Part shown: piece by piece, positions 23,057 through 24,752 of the stretch | Layout: each line of letters opens with the position of its first letter | How positions within the stretch are numbered: the first letter of the stretch is position 1 | Source of the DNA: JBAWWY01 sp037144355 | GTDB lineage: Bacteria; Bacillota; Clostridia; Peptostreptococcales; Anaerovoracaceae | NCBI GenBank assembly: GCA_037144355.1 | Contig: JBAWWY010000021.1 | Coordinates: forward strand, 1-24,752 | Direction: 5' to 3' | Length of the DNA stretch: 24,752 bases | The notes under the pieces: generated by a model | Databases searched by the model: none | The model's input: the letters and a program-made list of their open reading frames with translations, nothing else | What the model was told of the DNA's origin: nothing | Made by a program: the position numbers and the translations under genes

Positions 23057-24752
23057 ATGAAGAACAGAGAAAAGCGAGAAAAAGTAAAATCAATAGGCAG
23101 CAAGATTTCACTTATGGTTATGGTCATGATTATGCTAACCGCTAGCATCATTGGAGGGTTTAGTTATTACAAGTATAGAAGCGAAGTTATACTATTGAAA
23201 ACCTCCGAGGTCATTGCCATAGCCAGCGCTGTATCGTCAGCAGTAGATGGAGATCAATTTAAGTCTTTGGCAGATTCAAACAGTGAGACTAAGTATTATT
23301 CTAAACTGAAAGAAGCTTTGTCAAAAGCAAAAATACAGACAGGTGTAAAATATTTATATACTGTGATTGACAAGCCGGAAGAACAAGGGTTACTTTATAT
23401 TGCTGAGGGTGCTACACCTCAAGATAATCCGGATGACATTTTTACATTTAAATATCCGCAAACCTATGCAGAATCATTTAGTGGGACAAAAGATATTAAT
23501 ACATTCACATCTGCTTATAAAAGTGGAACAGTCTATGAAGGTGGTATTTATGATAGTGGCGAGTTTGGAATGCTTCTGACTGGTTACGCACCCATTTTTG
23601 ATTCGAGTGGCAATACGGTTGGTATGGTAGGGGCAGATCTGAATGCTGATGACGTAGTGGCTGAAGCAAATAAATTCTTGTATATCATTGTTACAATAAT
23701 TCTATTGGCAGGTATCTTACTCTTTTTCGTATCGCGTCAGTTTATAAAGAAGAACGTATCAAAACCAATAACTTCCTTATCCCAGATAGCAGACAGGCTG
23801 GCCATAGGTGATATGGAAGTGAGTGTTAAAGCACAAACAACAGATGAAATAGGGCAGTTGATGAAGTCATTCGGCAAGATGATAGGAAATATTCAGTCTC
23901 AAGCTGATGTTGGAAGAAAAATTGCTGCTGGAGATCTCACAATCGACATCGTGCTACAATCTGATAAAGATACACTGGGCCAAGCTATGAAATCCGTGAT
24001 AGAGACCCTGCGACGACTGATTTCTGAAGCAGGTATGCTTTCAGTAGCAGCCGTAGAAGGAAGACTAGACACCAGGGGAAATGCCGCGGCCTTTAGTGGT
24101 GGATACAAGGATATAGTAGATGGAGTCAACAAGACACTGGATGCTGTAATAGGACCATTGAATGTGGCAGCTGAATACGTGGACAGGATCAGCAAAGGCG
24201 ACATGCCTCCTAAGATCTCTGACAGTTACAACGGGGACTTCAATGAAATCAAGAACAATTTAAACACATGCATAGACGCAGTCAACGCTCTAGTCGAAGA
24301 TGCAGTATTGCTTTCAGTAGCAGCCGTAGAAGGAAGACTAGACACCAGGGCTGACGCAGGCAAACATGCGGGAGACTTTGCAAGAATCGTAGACGGAGTA
24401 AACAAGACACTTGATGCGGTAATCGGACCTTTGAATGTGGCAGCGGAATACGTGGACAGAATCAGCAAAGGCGACATGCCTCCTAAGATCTCTGACAGCT
24501 ACAACGGCGACTTCAATGAAATCAAGAACAATCTTAACACATGCATAGACGCAGTCAACGCACTTGTTGAAGACGCAGGAATGCTTTCAGTAGCAGCTGT
24601 GGAAGGAAGACTGGACACAAGGGCTGACGCAGGGAAGCATGCCGGAGACTTTGGAAAGATCGTAGATGGCGTGAACAAGACACTGGATGCGGTAATAGGA
24701 CCACTTTCTGTGGCAGCAAGATACATCGACATGATTGGAAAAGGAGAAATCC
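23057..24752 (+). CDS. Second poly-HAMP methyl-accepting chemotaxis protein, 3' end outside window
   Basis: The frame opens at ATG 23057 after GCGGGGGAAAAA and is still open at the window end after 565 residues. TM1 is ~16-37, an extracytoplasmic domain of ~165 residues ends in a Cache/PAS-like pattern (GYAPIFDSSGNTVGMVGADL), and TM2 is ~206-228. A HAMP follows (~228-282), then a second HAMP-like segment (VGRKIAAGDLTIDIVL). The 91-residue di-HAMP units begin at residue 325. The sensor is unrelated to that of the upstream receptor, whereas the repeat section is nearly the same. The signalling domain is not in view but is expected from the architecture. It follows the first receptor gene by 38 bases with no terminator between. 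Confidence 0.93.
   Translation, partial: MKNREKREKVKSIGSKISLMVMVMIMLTASIIGGFSYYKYRSEVILLKTSEVIAIASAVSSAVDGDQFKSLADSNSETKYYSKLKEALSKAKIQTGVKYLYTVIDKPEEQGLLYIAEGATPQDNPDDIFTFKYPQTYAESFSGTKDINTFTSAYKSGTVYEGGIYDSGEFGMLLTGYAPIFDSSGNTVGMVGADLNADDVVAEANKFLYIIVTIILLAGILLFFVSRQFIKKNVSKPITSLSQIADRLAIGDMEVSVKAQTTDEIGQLMKSFGKMIGNIQSQADVGRKIAAGDLTIDIVLQSDKDTLGQAMKSVIETLRRLISEAGMLSVAAVEGRLDTRGNAAAFSGGYKDIVDGVNKTLDAVIGPLNVAAEYVDRISKGDMPPKISDSYNGDFNEIKNNLNTCIDAVNALVEDAVLLSVAAVEGRLDTRADAGKHAGDFARIVDGVNKTLDAVIGPLNVAAEYVDRISKGDMPPKISDSYNGDFNEIKNNLNTCIDAVNALVEDAGMLSVAAVEGRLDTRADAGKHAGDFGKIVDGVNKTLDAVIGPLSVAARYIDMIGKGEI
24029..24752 (+). repeat. 273-bp di-HAMP coding repeats in the second receptor gene
   Basis: Units start at 24029, 24302 and 24575; the third is cut by the window edge and diverges at its end (LSVAARYIDMIGKGEI). 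They are the same repeat family as 20649-22013. Bases 24203-24351 are identical to 20823-20971 in the first receptor gene, a 149-base exact match bridging units 1 and 2. Confidence 0.95.

Noticed and set aside
20846..24732. Series of similar minus-strand open frames across the receptor repeats
   Set aside because: They are exact antisense shadows of the repeated coding units, have no ribosome sites of their own and recur only because the plus strand repeats.
20649..24752. Regular 273-bp repeats as a CRISPR array or mobile-element repeats
   Set aside because: The unit is far too long, has no spacers, stays in frame and codes for HAMP-like modules.

Overview
The window is a gene-dense, entirely plus-strand flagellar and chemotaxis locus, probably from an anaerobic member of the Clostridia. 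Support for that is the fla/che gene order (flgD, flgE, flbD, fliM, fliY, cheY, fliOPQR, flhB, flhA), a FliY with CheC-type phosphatase sites in place of a short FliN, CheC and CheD, purine-rich Shine-Dalgarno sites, TTG and GTG starts, and an A+T-rich composition. The poly-HAMP receptors resemble those of acetogens and other strict anaerobes, but I cannot name a genus from sequence alone.

Layout: (1) 1-4595: end of flgD, a small clostridial flagellar-operon protein, hook gene flgE, flbD/swrD, and switch genes fliM and fliY. (2) 4635-10356: cheY and the complete type III export gate and regulators fliO, fliP, fliQ, fliR, flhB, flhA. (3) 10411-12726: a SigD/FliA-type sigma factor and two rod genes, flgF and flgG. 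(4) 12755-17168: a regulatory block with a FapA/DUF342 protein, a PilZ protein, a ParA-type ATPase, a ComFB-family protein, CheC and CheD, ended by a strong intrinsic terminator at 17170-17205. (5) 17224-24752: a second unit with two cheW paralogues, each behind a near-consensus sigma-28 promoter, then an N-terminally minimal CheR, a metallo-beta-lactamase-fold protein and two large chemoreceptors, the second cut by the window end.

How it fits together: the first operon builds the basal body, hook and export apparatus and supplies the sigma factor that should recognise the promoters at 17224 and 17823, so receptor and coupling genes would be switched on late. Compared with the Bacillus subtilis fla/che operon, fliL, flhF, flhG, cheB, cheA and the operon-internal cheW are absent from their usual places. 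The space between flhA and cheC is filled by sigma-rod-fapA-pilZ-parA-comFB instead.

The most unusual structures are the chemoreceptors. They carry tandem 273-bp (91-residue) di-HAMP units. Two adjacent units in the first receptor are identical over all 273 bases, and a 149-base tract is identical between the two receptor genes, which indicates recent repeat expansion and exchange. The second candidate for something new is the parA-comFB pair next to a PilZ gene, a possible cyclic-dinucleotide-responsive positioning or adaptation module. No tRNA, rRNA, insertion sequence, CRISPR array or phage gene was seen, and no gene-free stretch exceeds 150 bases.
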